DNA of 64,000 bases from Desulfobacteraceae bacterium (lineage in GTDB: Bacteria > Desulfobacterota > Desulfobacteria > Desulfobacterales > Desulfobacteraceae): NCBI GenBank assembly GCA_016744295.1, contig JADGEQ010000004.1, positions 62,001-126,000 on the forward strand, read 5' to 3'. Below are positions 29,867 to 37,847 of this stretch, in pieces. Position 1 is the first letter of the stretch; each line of letters opens with the position of its first letter. The position numbers and the translations under genes are program-made. The notes beneath the pieces were generated by a model. It saw nothing but the letters and a program-made list of their open reading frames with translations, was not told where the DNA came from and ran no database searches.

Positions 29867-30440
29867 TATTTACAACCCCCGCATCCATTCAGGCTTCAGA
29901 TCGATATTGTTTGCCAAGGCTTAAATCAATCTGGCCTAATCCCAATAGAACAATGGTAACCAGACGAATACCAGACCTTCTGAGGCGTTGACAATGGAAG
30001 ATCTATTCTTCGGGGGTTCCCCCTTTCTTTAATCAGTGATGTCCGGTTAGGTTTTTGCAGCACTTGTATTTTTATGTTTTTTCACTTTTTGTCTTTTGGC
30101 GGTCCTGAGCTATCTTTGTTTTGAAATAGTTCATTTAAAATTTTCGTTCGCAATTGCCGAATTCTTTCGATTGATACTTTTTTATTGAATTCTTCATGAT
30201 TACTGCAGTTGATGAGGATTTCAATGTGCTGCGCGAGGCAAATATTTTTTTTGTAAAATAGTGTAACACCGGATATTTTAAACAAAGGGCCTGCCCAGAT
30301 TTCTGGGCAGGCCCTTTGTCGTTTGGTGAATTGAATGTGACAGCGGTATCCATGCAGTCAAAGATAGCTGTAGACGGAAAAACGATTTGAACCTAGGATA
30401 AAATAAAAAAGTATTTGACAAATATTGGTTCCTGGATAAT
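29867..30440. other. 574-bp stretch without a supported gene
   Basis: It lies between the MFS relic and the tetR promoter. I see only an 18-bp-arm palindrome (listed separately) and a 67-codon minus-strand frame whose TTG start lies inside that palindrome and which I do not support. Confidence 0.4.
30282..30319. terminator. 38-bp palindrome with 18-bp perfect arms, likely strong hairpin
   Basis: ACAAAGGGCCTGCCCAGA and its exact complement are separated by two bases. The stem is G+C-rich in its centre. The minus-strand side continues TTTAAAATAT, a weak U-tract, so it may stop transcription towards the MFS relic or shield the tetR operon. Confidence 0.5.
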
Positions 30441-30471
30441 AAATTGATCATACGTCCGATCAATTTATAAT
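30441..30471 (+). promoter_or_regulatory. tetR promoter with overlapping operator palindrome
   Basis: AAATTGATC and GATCAATTT (9-bp arms, 8-base spacer, 30441-30466) form a perfect inverted repeat. It overlaps the -35 TTGATC (30444-30449) and touches the perfect -10 TATAAT (30466-30471), with a spacer of 16. A repressor bound here would block RNA polymerase, as expected for TetR autoregulation and for control of the downstream operon. Confidence 0.65.
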
Positions 30472-30495
30472 AATATAGTTTATTTGGAATGGAAA

Positions 30496-31104
30496 ATGGG
30501 CAGAAAAAGTATAGCAGATGAACGCCGCACACAAATCATCCAGGCATTTTACCTGTGTGTAGTTAAAGAGGGGGTCGCCGGGGCTTCCATCCGGAAAATT
30601 GCCAACGAGGCACAGGTTTCACCCAGCACCCTTCATCATTATTTTAAGGACCGGGATGAAATCATCGAAGAGGCAGTGGTCTATTTTACCGATGAGATTT
30701 TTACCAGGTTTTCCGAAAAAATTACTCCCCATGCCGATGCTTCCATGCGCCTGTCCAGGGGGCTTGAATTTATCTTCAGCAAGGGCATGATCAACCCCGA
30801 GCATACCGGTTTTTTTCTGGAATGCTGCGTGGCAGCCCGGCACAATAGTCGGATCAGGGATACCATTGCCCAACTCTTCCACAGGTTCCGGGGGGCAATC
30901 ATGGAGCACTTGAACAGTATGGAAGGGTTTGCCCGTCTGGAAGAGGGGCAGAAAAAACTCTGCGCCTCCATGATCGTGGCCCTCCATGAAGGGATTGAAC
31001 TGCAATGGTATGCTGATCCCGGGCAGATCTGTCTTGGGGATGCACTCACTACCACCCGGGCATTGATCCAGTTTTTTATTGAGAATCCGCCCTGCATTAA
31101 ATAA
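30496..31104 (+). CDS. TetR-family transcriptional regulator
   Basis: About 202 residues. The N-terminal helix-turn-helix (ASIRKIANEAQVSPSTLHHY, about 28-48) is typical of TetR. The C-terminal helical domain would bind the inducer; it contains a Cys-Cys pair (LECCVAARH). The start at 30496 is preferred over the in-frame TTG at 30484. It stands 11 bases before the PLP-enzyme gene and behind its own palindromic operator, so it most likely represses the whole four-gene operon. The inducer is likely a substrate or aldehyde of the pathway (inference). Confidence 0.88.
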   Translation: MGRKSIADERRTQIIQAFYLCVVKEGVAGASIRKIANEAQVSPSTLHHYFKDRDEIIEEAVVYFTDEIFTRFSEKITPHADASMRLSRGLEFIFSKGMINPEHTGFFLECCVAARHNSRIRDTIAQLFHRFRGAIMEHLNSMEGFARLEEGQKKLCASMIVALHEGIELQWYADPGQICLGDALTTTRALIQFFIENPPCIK

Positions 31105-31115
31105 AGGAGACAGCC

Positions 31116-32336
31116 ATGAACCCTTATGGGGACAATGCCTATGGGATTTACAAAGATGTATTTAAGGGCCATCGATTCCCCCTGGCCTTTGTGGATCTTG
31201 ACAAATTTGACCGGAATATCGCCTATGTGGCAAGAACCCAGGCTGAAACGGGCAAATCTATCCGGGTGGCATCCAAATCTCTTCGATGTCTGGAGCTGCT
31301 CAAGAGGGTGTTCAAAAAGGGCGGTCCGGCTTTCCAGGGTGTCCTGGCCTTTACCATGGAAGAAGCTAAGTTTCTCATTGACAATGGGCTGGATGATATC
31401 ATTGTGGCCTATCCTTCTACCCAGATCAGTGACCTGGATATTTTTGTGGAAAAAACCCGCTGGGGCGCAAACCTTTCCCAGGTGGTGGATTGCCAGGAAC
31501 ATCTCAGGGTGTTGTCAAGGGCAGGGGAAAAGGCCGGGGTTTTGCTTAATCTTTGTCTGGACATTGACATGTCCTATCGTCCCCTTGGCCGGATCACCCA
31601 CCTGGGTGTGAGGCGCAGTCCTGTCCATTCTGTTGACCAGGCTTTGGAAATGGCAAGGGCTGCCCGGGAACTGCCCGGGGTGCGGTTTGTTTCTGCCATG
31701 GGGTATGAAGCCCAGATAGCCTCCATGAATGACAATTATCCGGGGCAGGGGGTTAAAAATAGAGTGGTCAGGCTTTTTAAAAATCAATCGGTCAAAGAGC
31801 TGACCCGACGCCGTAAAATGATTGTGGACAGGCTCAGAGCGGAAGGGATAGACCTTTGTGTGGTGAACGGCGGCGGCAGCGGAAGTCTTGTATCAACGGG
31901 CAGGGATGATTCTGTCACCGAAGTTACGGCAGGGTCTGCCTTTTTTGCACCTGGCCTGTTCCGGTATTTCCATGAGGTGGCCTTTGAGCCCGCCGCATTT
32001 TTTGGTCTCCAGGTGACACGGATGCCTGTCAAGGGTGTGGTCACCTGCCAGGGTGGCGGATATGTGGGCTCCGGCGAGGTTAATGTCAACCGGCTTCCCT
32101 GGCCGGTTTTGCCCCAGGGATTAGAATATTTGTCCATGGAAGGCGCAGGAGAAGTCCAGACGCCTTTGACACTGCCAAGGGATTGCCCCAAGCTTGCTCT
32201 GGGTGATCCCGTCTTTTTTCAACATGCCAAGGCTGGGGAACTTTGTGAGCGATTCAACCAGATCCATTTGATAGAGAAAAATAAGATTATCGGCACAACG
32301 CCCACATATCGTGGGCAGGGCCATGCATTTTTATAA
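31116..32336 (+). CDS. PLP-dependent amino acid deaminase/aldolase (D-threonine aldolase-like, alanine racemase fold)
   Basis: The 406-residue protein has the N-terminal alanine-racemase-like barrel. AFVDLDKFDRNI precedes VASKSLRC, where Lys54 is the expected PLP lysine. The C-terminal half contains the DSD1-type metal-binding region (VTCQGGGYVGSGE; late HAKAGELCERF). Relatives split D-threonine or other beta-hydroxy amino acids into glycine plus an aldehyde, or deaminate D-serine-like compounds. It follows tetR with AAAGGAG before its ATG and precedes two alcohol/aldehyde-oxidising enzymes, which fits release of an aldehyde (inference). Confidence 0.8.
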   Translation: MNPYGDNAYGIYKDVFKGHRFPLAFVDLDKFDRNIAYVARTQAETGKSIRVASKSLRCLELLKRVFKKGGPAFQGVLAFTMEEAKFLIDNGLDDIIVAYPSTQISDLDIFVEKTRWGANLSQVVDCQEHLRVLSRAGEKAGVLLNLCLDIDMSYRPLGRITHLGVRRSPVHSVDQALEMARAARELPGVRFVSAMGYEAQIASMNDNYPGQGVKNRVVRLFKNQSVKELTRRRKMIVDRLRAEGIDLCVVNGGGSGSLVSTGRDDSVTEVTAGSAFFAPGLFRYFHEVAFEPAAFFGLQVTRMPVKGVVTCQGGGYVGSGEVNVNRLPWPVLPQGLEYLSMEGAGEVQTPLTLPRDCPKLALGDPVFFQHAKAGELCERFNQIHLIEKNKIIGTTPTYRGQGHAFL

Positions 32337-32347
32337 GGAGGTAAGGG

Positions 32348-33754
32348 GTGGCAAAGGATCATTTTCGAGTATTTGATTACATTTTTGTGGGGGCTGGTAT
32401 TTCAGGCCCCTTTATCGCCAATGACCTGTGCAGGGAAGGGGCTGACTGCCTGATGCTGGAAGCAGGCCAGCATTATACGCGCAGAACCTATCCCACCAAC
32501 GGTCTTGACGGGACGTCCCAGATGTATTGGTCCGGCGGACTGGAACTGGGTCATGACGCTAAAATTGCATTTCTCCGGCCCAAGGTGGTGGGGGGCGGCT
32601 CTATTGTGAACCAGGCCCTGGTGGACCGGTTTGACGATGTGGCCCTGGATGACTGGAGATCGGCCTCCGGGATCACGGATTTTACCGTGGCAGATATGGC
32701 CACCTGGTATGACCAGGCTGAATCGGAAATAGAGATCCAGGAAATCCCGGCTAAATTTCGAAACAAAAACGCCGAGATATTTGACCAGGGGTTTAAGAAT
32801 CTTAAGTTTGACAATGCCCCCTTGATGCGCGCCCAGAGTAACTGCCGGTTGGAAGAGGGCAATTGCTGTATTGAATGCCTCAACGGGTGTCGTCTTGGCA
32901 GTAAGCAGAGCACCCCAGAAACCGTGCTGAAAACCGCCCTGGAAAATGGATTGTCCCTGGCCTCACAGATTGAGGTGACCCAGATCATTGAAAACAAGGG
33001 GGATATCCGGGTTATCGGCGTTGATGCAAAAGGGGGGCAGGTTTCCTATCGCGCCCGGAACCTGGTCCTGGGGGGCGGCGCCATTGGTAACGCCAGGCTG
33101 CTGCTCAATTCCGGGTTTGGAAAAAAACTGCCCCACATTGGCAAAGGGTTCTTTTGTCACCCCCAGTTCATGAGTTTTGGGATTTATGACGAAAAAATCA
33201 ATTCCCATACCGGGGCTTTCCAGGCCTTTAAATCCGATGACAAGGGGTTTCGTAAGGAGGGCTTTAAGCTGGAGAACGTCTATGCCGGACCCGAAGGTAT
33301 CGCCTTGCTGGTGCCGGATTTTGGACGGATACACCACGAGCACATGGAAAAACTCTCCCACTTTGCCTGTATCGAGGTTTGCACCCGGGACACCAACCCC
33401 GGCCAGGTCAAGGTGAGCCGCAGGGGAAAGGCGCTGATCCGCAAGGTGCAGAACAAAGAAGACATCCACCGCTACGAAAAGGGGGCAAAGGTTATTGATG
33501 ATATTTTCAAAAGCACCGGGGCAAGGCAGATTGTCCATGGCCGATTTGCCATTGGACTTCACTTGATGGGATGCTGTGCCATTGGTACGGATCCCGGGAG
33601 TTCGGTGATTGACCCGGAATTCAGGCTCCATGGGCATAAGAATATTTTTGCGGCAGATTCCAGTATTTTTCCCAATGCACCGGGGATTAACCCGTCACTC
33701 ACCATCATGGCCCTTTCCAAAAAAGCCTCGGCCAGCATATTAAGGAGCCGATAA
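32348..33754 (+). CDS. GMC-family FAD-dependent oxidoreductase
   Basis: The 468-residue enzyme begins with GTG after AAGGAGGT. It has an FAD-binding Rossmann motif (DYIFVGAGISGPFIAND), the GMC signature region (GGGSIVNQAL), a cysteine-rich stretch (CRLEEGNCCIECLNGC) like that of long-chain-alcohol or sugar dehydrogenases of this family, and the C-terminal active-site part (FPNAPGINPSLTIMAL). It should oxidise an alcohol to an aldehyde or ketone and pass electrons to an unknown acceptor. No signal peptide is seen. It lies 11 bases after the PLP-enzyme gene. Confidence 0.88.
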   Translation: MAKDHFRVFDYIFVGAGISGPFIANDLCREGADCLMLEAGQHYTRRTYPTNGLDGTSQMYWSGGLELGHDAKIAFLRPKVVGGGSIVNQALVDRFDDVALDDWRSASGITDFTVADMATWYDQAESEIEIQEIPAKFRNKNAEIFDQGFKNLKFDNAPLMRAQSNCRLEEGNCCIECLNGCRLGSKQSTPETVLKTALENGLSLASQIEVTQIIENKGDIRVIGVDAKGGQVSYRARNLVLGGGAIGNARLLLNSGFGKKLPHIGKGFFCHPQFMSFGIYDEKINSHTGAFQAFKSDDKGFRKEGFKLENVYAGPEGIALLVPDFGRIHHEHMEKLSHFACIEVCTRDTNPGQVKVSRRGKALIRKVQNKEDIHRYEKGAKVIDDIFKSTGARQIVHGRFAIGLHLMGCCAIGTDPGSSVIDPEFRLHGHKNIFAADSSIFPNAPGINPSLTIMALSKKASASILRSR

Positions 33755-33755
33755 A

Positions 33756-35753
33756 ATGACCCATAAAAAACCCAATAAAATAACAGATAACCAAGCTGGT
33801 AAAATGATGATTTCAAAATATTTTTCCCAGGCTCAATTAAAGGGGCTGCTAAAAACAGGGGATGTGATTCTTCCGGGAACCAATGAATCCCCTTCCTTCT
33901 CCTCCACCGGGTGCATTCATCATATTGACCGAATGGCAAAATACATGTCCAGTGATGATCTTGACGGGTTGAAAATGCTTTTTTCTGTTTTACGATGGAT
34001 GCCCAAATGGGTCATCACCCTTCTTATGAAATTGTGTAACCATAGTAATTCTTTTCCCTCTTTTCTTGGGGCTGGGTTGCGAATGATTGAAATTGGCCTC
34101 AAAGGGGTTACCCTGTCCCCCTATTATGCCAACCTTACCGCTTCTGGCTATGAAGGGAAAAAGGTGTATGATGTCATTGGCTGGCATCCTAAAATGATTG
34201 TTAACGCGGATGGTATTCCCATCAAAGAAACGCCTGTCAACCTGGATAACCCAGAACCTGAGGATGTTGAACTTGTTTACAAAAAGGCAAAGAAAGCAGG
34301 GCCGGAGATCCGGGACTGGGGGGTGAAGAAACGGCTCCAGTTTATTTCAAACCTTAAGGTGGTTATTCTTAAAAACCAGGAATATATCCTTGACCGGCTC
34401 CAGGCAGATACGAAAAAATCCCGTTTTGACGCCATTACAGCAGAAATTTTTGGGGTTCTGGATTTTTTGGATTATTTGGAAAAAAATGCCGCCAAAGTTT
34501 TGTCCGACCGAAAGGTATCCACTCCCCTTGCCTTGATGGGGAAACGCTCAAAGGTGTATTTTGAACCCCTGGGCACGGCCCTGCTGATTTCTCCCTGGAA
34601 TTATCCCTTTTACCAGGCTATTGTTCCCATTTGCCAGGCCTTTATCGTTGGAAATGCCGTTGTGTTTAAGCCCTCCAGCGATACCCCCTTAAAAGGGCTG
34701 GTGGAAGATTTGCTCGGCCAGGCCGGGTTTCTTCCCGGATGGGTCCAGATTGTCTATGGCAGCGGGGGTAAAATCGGTAATGCCCTGGTGGACGGACAGC
34801 CGGATAAAATCTTTTTGATCGGCAGCCAGTCCGTGGGAAAAAGTATCATGGAGCGGGCAGCCCGATATCTGATTCCCGTTGAGCTGGAACTGGGGGGAAA
34901 AGATCCCATGGTGGTTTTTGAGGATGTCAACCTGGACCGTGCCGTAGCCGGTGCCATCTGGGGTGCTTTTACCACCACAGGCCAGTCCTGTACCTCTGTG
35001 GAACGGCTGTTTGTCCAGGCGAGTATCTATGAGCGCTTCAAGGAAAGACTTGTTAAAGAGACCCAAAAACTGATCCAGGCAACCGATTCAGACGGCAATG
35101 CAGATATCGGCCCCATGACCACCCGGGGGCAGGTGGAGGCGATTGCCGCCCAGGTGGCAGATGCCAAACAAAAGGGTGCTGTTTTTCTCACGGGAGATGA
35201 CTGGGACGGCCAGTCTCATTTTGTGCCGCCCATGATTGTTGAAGGGGTGACCCAGGATATGTTGATTGACCGGGAGGAAAATTTTGGTCCCCTGCTGCCC
35301 ATTTATCCTTTTTCAAGTGAAGCCGATGCCATAGAGATGGCCAATGACCCGGACTACGGATTGTCCGCAAGTGTCTGGTCCCAGGATATTAAACGGGCAG
35401 ACCGGGTGGCCCGCATGATTTTTACCGGCAATGTTTCCATTAACAATGTCATGCTCACCGAAGGCAACCATGCCCTGCCCTTTGGCGGGGTGCAGAAAAG
35501 TGGATTCGGTCGGTATAAGGGTGAGTTCGGCTTTTATGCTTTTGCCAATATCAAGTCTGTTCTCATTGATCAGAACAGTGCAAAGATGGAGGCCAATTGG
35601 TTCCCCTATACCGCCAAAAAATACAAGATTTTTTCAGATCTGACCGCAGCCCTGTATTCACCGGGTAAACTATCCGGCCTGATCAAGTTTGCCTATTACG
35701 GGTTGAAGCTTGAGACCTATGTTAAAAAACTGGCAAAAAAGGGCCGGGATTAG
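33756..35753 (+). CDS. aldehyde dehydrogenase with an extra N-terminal domain
   Basis: The 665-residue protein is about 150 residues longer than usual ALDH. Residues 1-165 form a separate helical region (FSQAQLKGLLKTGDVILPG; LTASGYEGKKVYDVIGWHP) resembling the small partner subunit of GMC dehydrogenases. From about 175 on it is a full ALDH: ISPWNYPFYQAI, ELELGGKDPM with the general-base Glu, catalytic Cys in GQSCTSVERL, and EENFGPLLPIYPF. It begins one base after the GMC stop codon. The pair probably passes an aldehyde from the alcohol oxidase to the dehydrogenase (inference). Confidence 0.88.
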   Translation: MTHKKPNKITDNQAGKMMISKYFSQAQLKGLLKTGDVILPGTNESPSFSSTGCIHHIDRMAKYMSSDDLDGLKMLFSVLRWMPKWVITLLMKLCNHSNSFPSFLGAGLRMIEIGLKGVTLSPYYANLTASGYEGKKVYDVIGWHPKMIVNADGIPIKETPVNLDNPEPEDVELVYKKAKKAGPEIRDWGVKKRLQFISNLKVVILKNQEYILDRLQADTKKSRFDAITAEIFGVLDFLDYLEKNAAKVLSDRKVSTPLALMGKRSKVYFEPLGTALLISPWNYPFYQAIVPICQAFIVGNAVVFKPSSDTPLKGLVEDLLGQAGFLPGWVQIVYGSGGKIGNALVDGQPDKIFLIGSQSVGKSIMERAARYLIPVELELGGKDPMVVFEDVNLDRAVAGAIWGAFTTTGQSCTSVERLFVQASIYERFKERLVKETQKLIQATDSDGNADIGPMTTRGQVEAIAAQVADAKQKGAVFLTGDDWDGQSHFVPPMIVEGVTQDMLIDREENFGPLLPIYPFSSEADAIEMANDPDYGLSASVWSQDIKRADRVARMIFTGNVSINNVMLTEGNHALPFGGVQKSGFGRYKGEFGFYAFANIKSVLIDQNSAKMEANWFPYTAKKYKIFSDLTAALYSPGKLSGLIKFAYYGLKLETYVKKLAKKGRD

Positions 35754-35769
35754 ACCCTTATTCCATTGA

Positions 35770-35823
35770 CCAAAAGCAGTTACGCCAGACCTGGAAGAAC
35801 AATTCCGGGTCTGGCGCTTTTGG
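35770..35823 (+). terminator. terminator of the tetR operon
   Basis: CGCCAGACC pairs with GGTCTGGCG around an inner GGAA/TTCC stem, and outer CCAAAAGC/GCTTTTGG arms extend it. The structure starts 17 bases after the ALDH stop codon and ends in CTTTTGG. Confidence 0.65.
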
Positions 35824-35883
35824 TATGGGCCCCTTTGACGGAAGGTTGGTTTTTGTCAAAGAGAAATCCTAGGACCGAAAATT

Positions 35884-36966
35884 TTATCCGAGGGGGAATC
35901 TTATCTTTTTATCTTCTTTTAACGGTTTGGGGGTGCAGATTTTGATCAGTCCGGGCATGACCGTGTTGCGGCCGTTGACTTTTGCCTTGTAGAGCATGGT
36001 ATCCGCATCCTGGATGATCTTGTTCATATCTGCATTGGGTGTTAGCTCTGCTACACCAAAGCTTGCGGTTACACGGATAACCTCTTTGTTATGGGGAATC
36101 CGCATGGCAGCTATTTTGGATCTAAGGCGGTCTGCCAATTCCATGGCCTTGTTTTTATCTGTTTCAGGAAGGATGGCAATGAACTCTTCTCCGCCGTAGC
36201 GGGCCAGCACATCTCCTGTTCTCATATTATCCTTGACCAGAAGGGATATCTCCCTGAGCACCAGGTCTCCGCCAAGGTGACCGTGGGTGTCGTTTATCTG
36301 TTTAAAAAAGTCCAGGTCAAACATAAAAAGGGAGAGATGGTGACCATGGCGGGCGGCCGTGGCAATATGCCGCTTGATCTGGTTTTCAAATTCCCTGCGA
36401 TTATAACATCCGGTTAAAGGATCAATAACCGCTGCATCCTTCAGGTTTTCCATTTGTATTTGTTTTGACAGGGCCGTGGCACATCCCTGGAGAATCAGGT
36501 TTACCACTTCATCGTGGAAGCAAGTGATGCTTTTTCGGGGCAGCATATACAGACGGGAATAGCAGTTCTCTTCATTTAGCTCATAATAAACCAGGTTTTT
36601 CATACTGAATTCTTCCTGAAGTTCATCTGGTTCAAAGTACTGGTTCAGGTAATTAAGGTCCTCCTGCCTGATTTGAAAATCCTCCAGAATAATATCTTCA
36701 AGGGATTTTTTATACATTCTTGGATCAAGCCACACATCCACGCCGGATTCTTTTTTGACAACAAAGGCAAACAACCTGTAACCCAATATATCCTTCAGGC
36801 ATACCGCCACTTCATTAATGATATCCTTGGAAGAGTTCTTCTTATTAAGGGCGACAATATGGCGGGTCAGTTTATTGTGAGCCGAAGCCTGGTTTGCTGC
36901 AGAGCTGAAAACCACTGAAAAAAAATCAGAGAGATTGTCGGTTATTTTTTGTAATGTCTGCTTCAT
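35884..36966 (-). CDS. diguanylate cyclase (GGDEF) with N-terminal sensor-like region
   Basis: The 360-residue protein has an N-terminal region of about 170 residues without clear motifs (possibly GAF-like) and a C-terminal GGDEF domain from about 180. The active site reads RYGGEEF and the preceding DFFKQINDTHGHLGGD is complete, so it should make c-di-GMP from two GTP. The usual RxxD inhibitory site is not obvious. AAGGAAT precedes the ATG. It is a single-gene unit, cytoplasmic by sequence. Confidence 0.88.
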   Translation of the reverse strand: MKQTLQKITDNLSDFFSVVFSSAANQASAHNKLTRHIVALNKKNSSKDIINEVAVCLKDILGYRLFAFVVKKESGVDVWLDPRMYKKSLEDIILEDFQIRQEDLNYLNQYFEPDELQEEFSMKNLVYYELNEENCYSRLYMLPRKSITCFHDEVVNLILQGCATALSKQIQMENLKDAAVIDPLTGCYNRREFENQIKRHIATAARHGHHLSLFMFDLDFFKQINDTHGHLGGDLVLREISLLVKDNMRTGDVLARYGGEEFIAILPETDKNKAMELADRLRSKIAAMRIPHNKEVIRVTASFGVAELTPNADMNKIIQDADTMLYKAKVNGRNTVMPGLIKICTPKPLKEDKKIRFPLG

Positions 36967-37123
36967 GGGTATTCCTTAAATAATAGTCAGTGTTGCTTTG
37001 ATAGATCTTAAAGCAATAGCTGTGCCAAAATAAGAAATACGAATGTATCGTTATTTATTATAGGTGGTTATGAAATCAGATCGATTGTGATCACCCGGCT
37101 GACCCGGAAAAAATTGCAGGAAT

Positions 37124-37157
37124 TTGCCTGTGGGGCCGTCAATGGGTTGACAGGCAA
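37124..37157 (-). terminator. possible terminator of the HD-domain gene
   Basis: TTGCCTGT and ACAGGCAA form an 8-bp inverted repeat with an 18-base loop. On the minus strand it follows the HD gene by about 30 bases; a T-run lies 11 bases further on, so it is not a canonical site. Confidence 0.35.
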
Positions 37158-37187
37158 GGGGTAATATCTGCCATGGGCCATCTTTTA

Positions 37188-37766
37188 CTATAGATTGCCT
37201 TTTAAACCGATTTTTTCTGCAACAGGCTGCATACCCAAGATCACCTGACCGATGAGTTCTGAAATTTCCATATTTAAAAATCCGGCTCCTTTTAGAATGA
37301 CTTGTCTGTCCACACCGGCGGCAAAACTTTTATCCTTGAATTTCTTTTTGACGGATTTGGCCTTGATATCCAGGATACTTTTGGACGGCCGTACCAGGGC
37401 TGCACTTGCAACAAGCCCTGTGAGCTCGTCAATGGCATACAATGTTTTTTCCAGATTGGTTTCCGGGGTTACATCGGTGCAGATACCCCACCCGTGACTG
37501 ATCACTGCTCGAATATATTCTTTGGGCCAGCCGTGGGCTTCAAACAATTCAATACATTTTATGCAGTGCTGGTCCGGGTACATCTCATAATCCAGGTCAT
37601 GGACCAGTCCGATCACTTTCCATTTTTCCGGATCTTCCCCAAATATTCCGGCAAAATGTCCCATTACCGATTCAACGGCCAGGGCATGCCGGATTAATCC
37701 CTCTTTTCGGGTATATTTTTGTAGTAATTCCATGGCATCTTCGCGGGTTGGGATCCAGGTTTTCAT
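37188..37766 (-). CDS. HD-domain hydrolase
   Basis: The 192-residue protein has an HD/HDIG-type phosphohydrolase pattern: RHALAVE, GLVHDLDYE (the His-Asp pair), then AVISHGWG and ELTGLVASAAL. These provide the metal ligands of a small HD-fold enzyme acting on nucleotides or phosphoesters. Similar short HD proteins are common in clostridia and Desulfobacterales, but the substrate is not known. It stands between a diguanylate cyclase and a hybrid kinase on opposite strands. Confidence 0.82.
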   Translation of the reverse strand: MKTWIPTREDAMELLQKYTRKEGLIRHALAVESVMGHFAGIFGEDPEKWKVIGLVHDLDYEMYPDQHCIKCIELFEAHGWPKEYIRAVISHGWGICTDVTPETNLEKTLYAIDELTGLVASAALVRPSKSILDIKAKSVKKKFKDKSFAAGVDRQVILKGAGFLNMEISELIGQVILGMQPVAEKIGLKGNL

Positions 37767-37847
37767 GGTAAATCCTTTAAATTAATTGCATTTTTGGTTC
37801 AATATTGTACACTCTTCACTTATATTTAAATAAAGGGGAAGTCAACT

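Noticed and set aside
30082-30285. A 67-codon minus-strand frame before the tetR promoter
   Set aside because: Its TTG start lies inside the 38-bp palindrome and no ribosome site is present.
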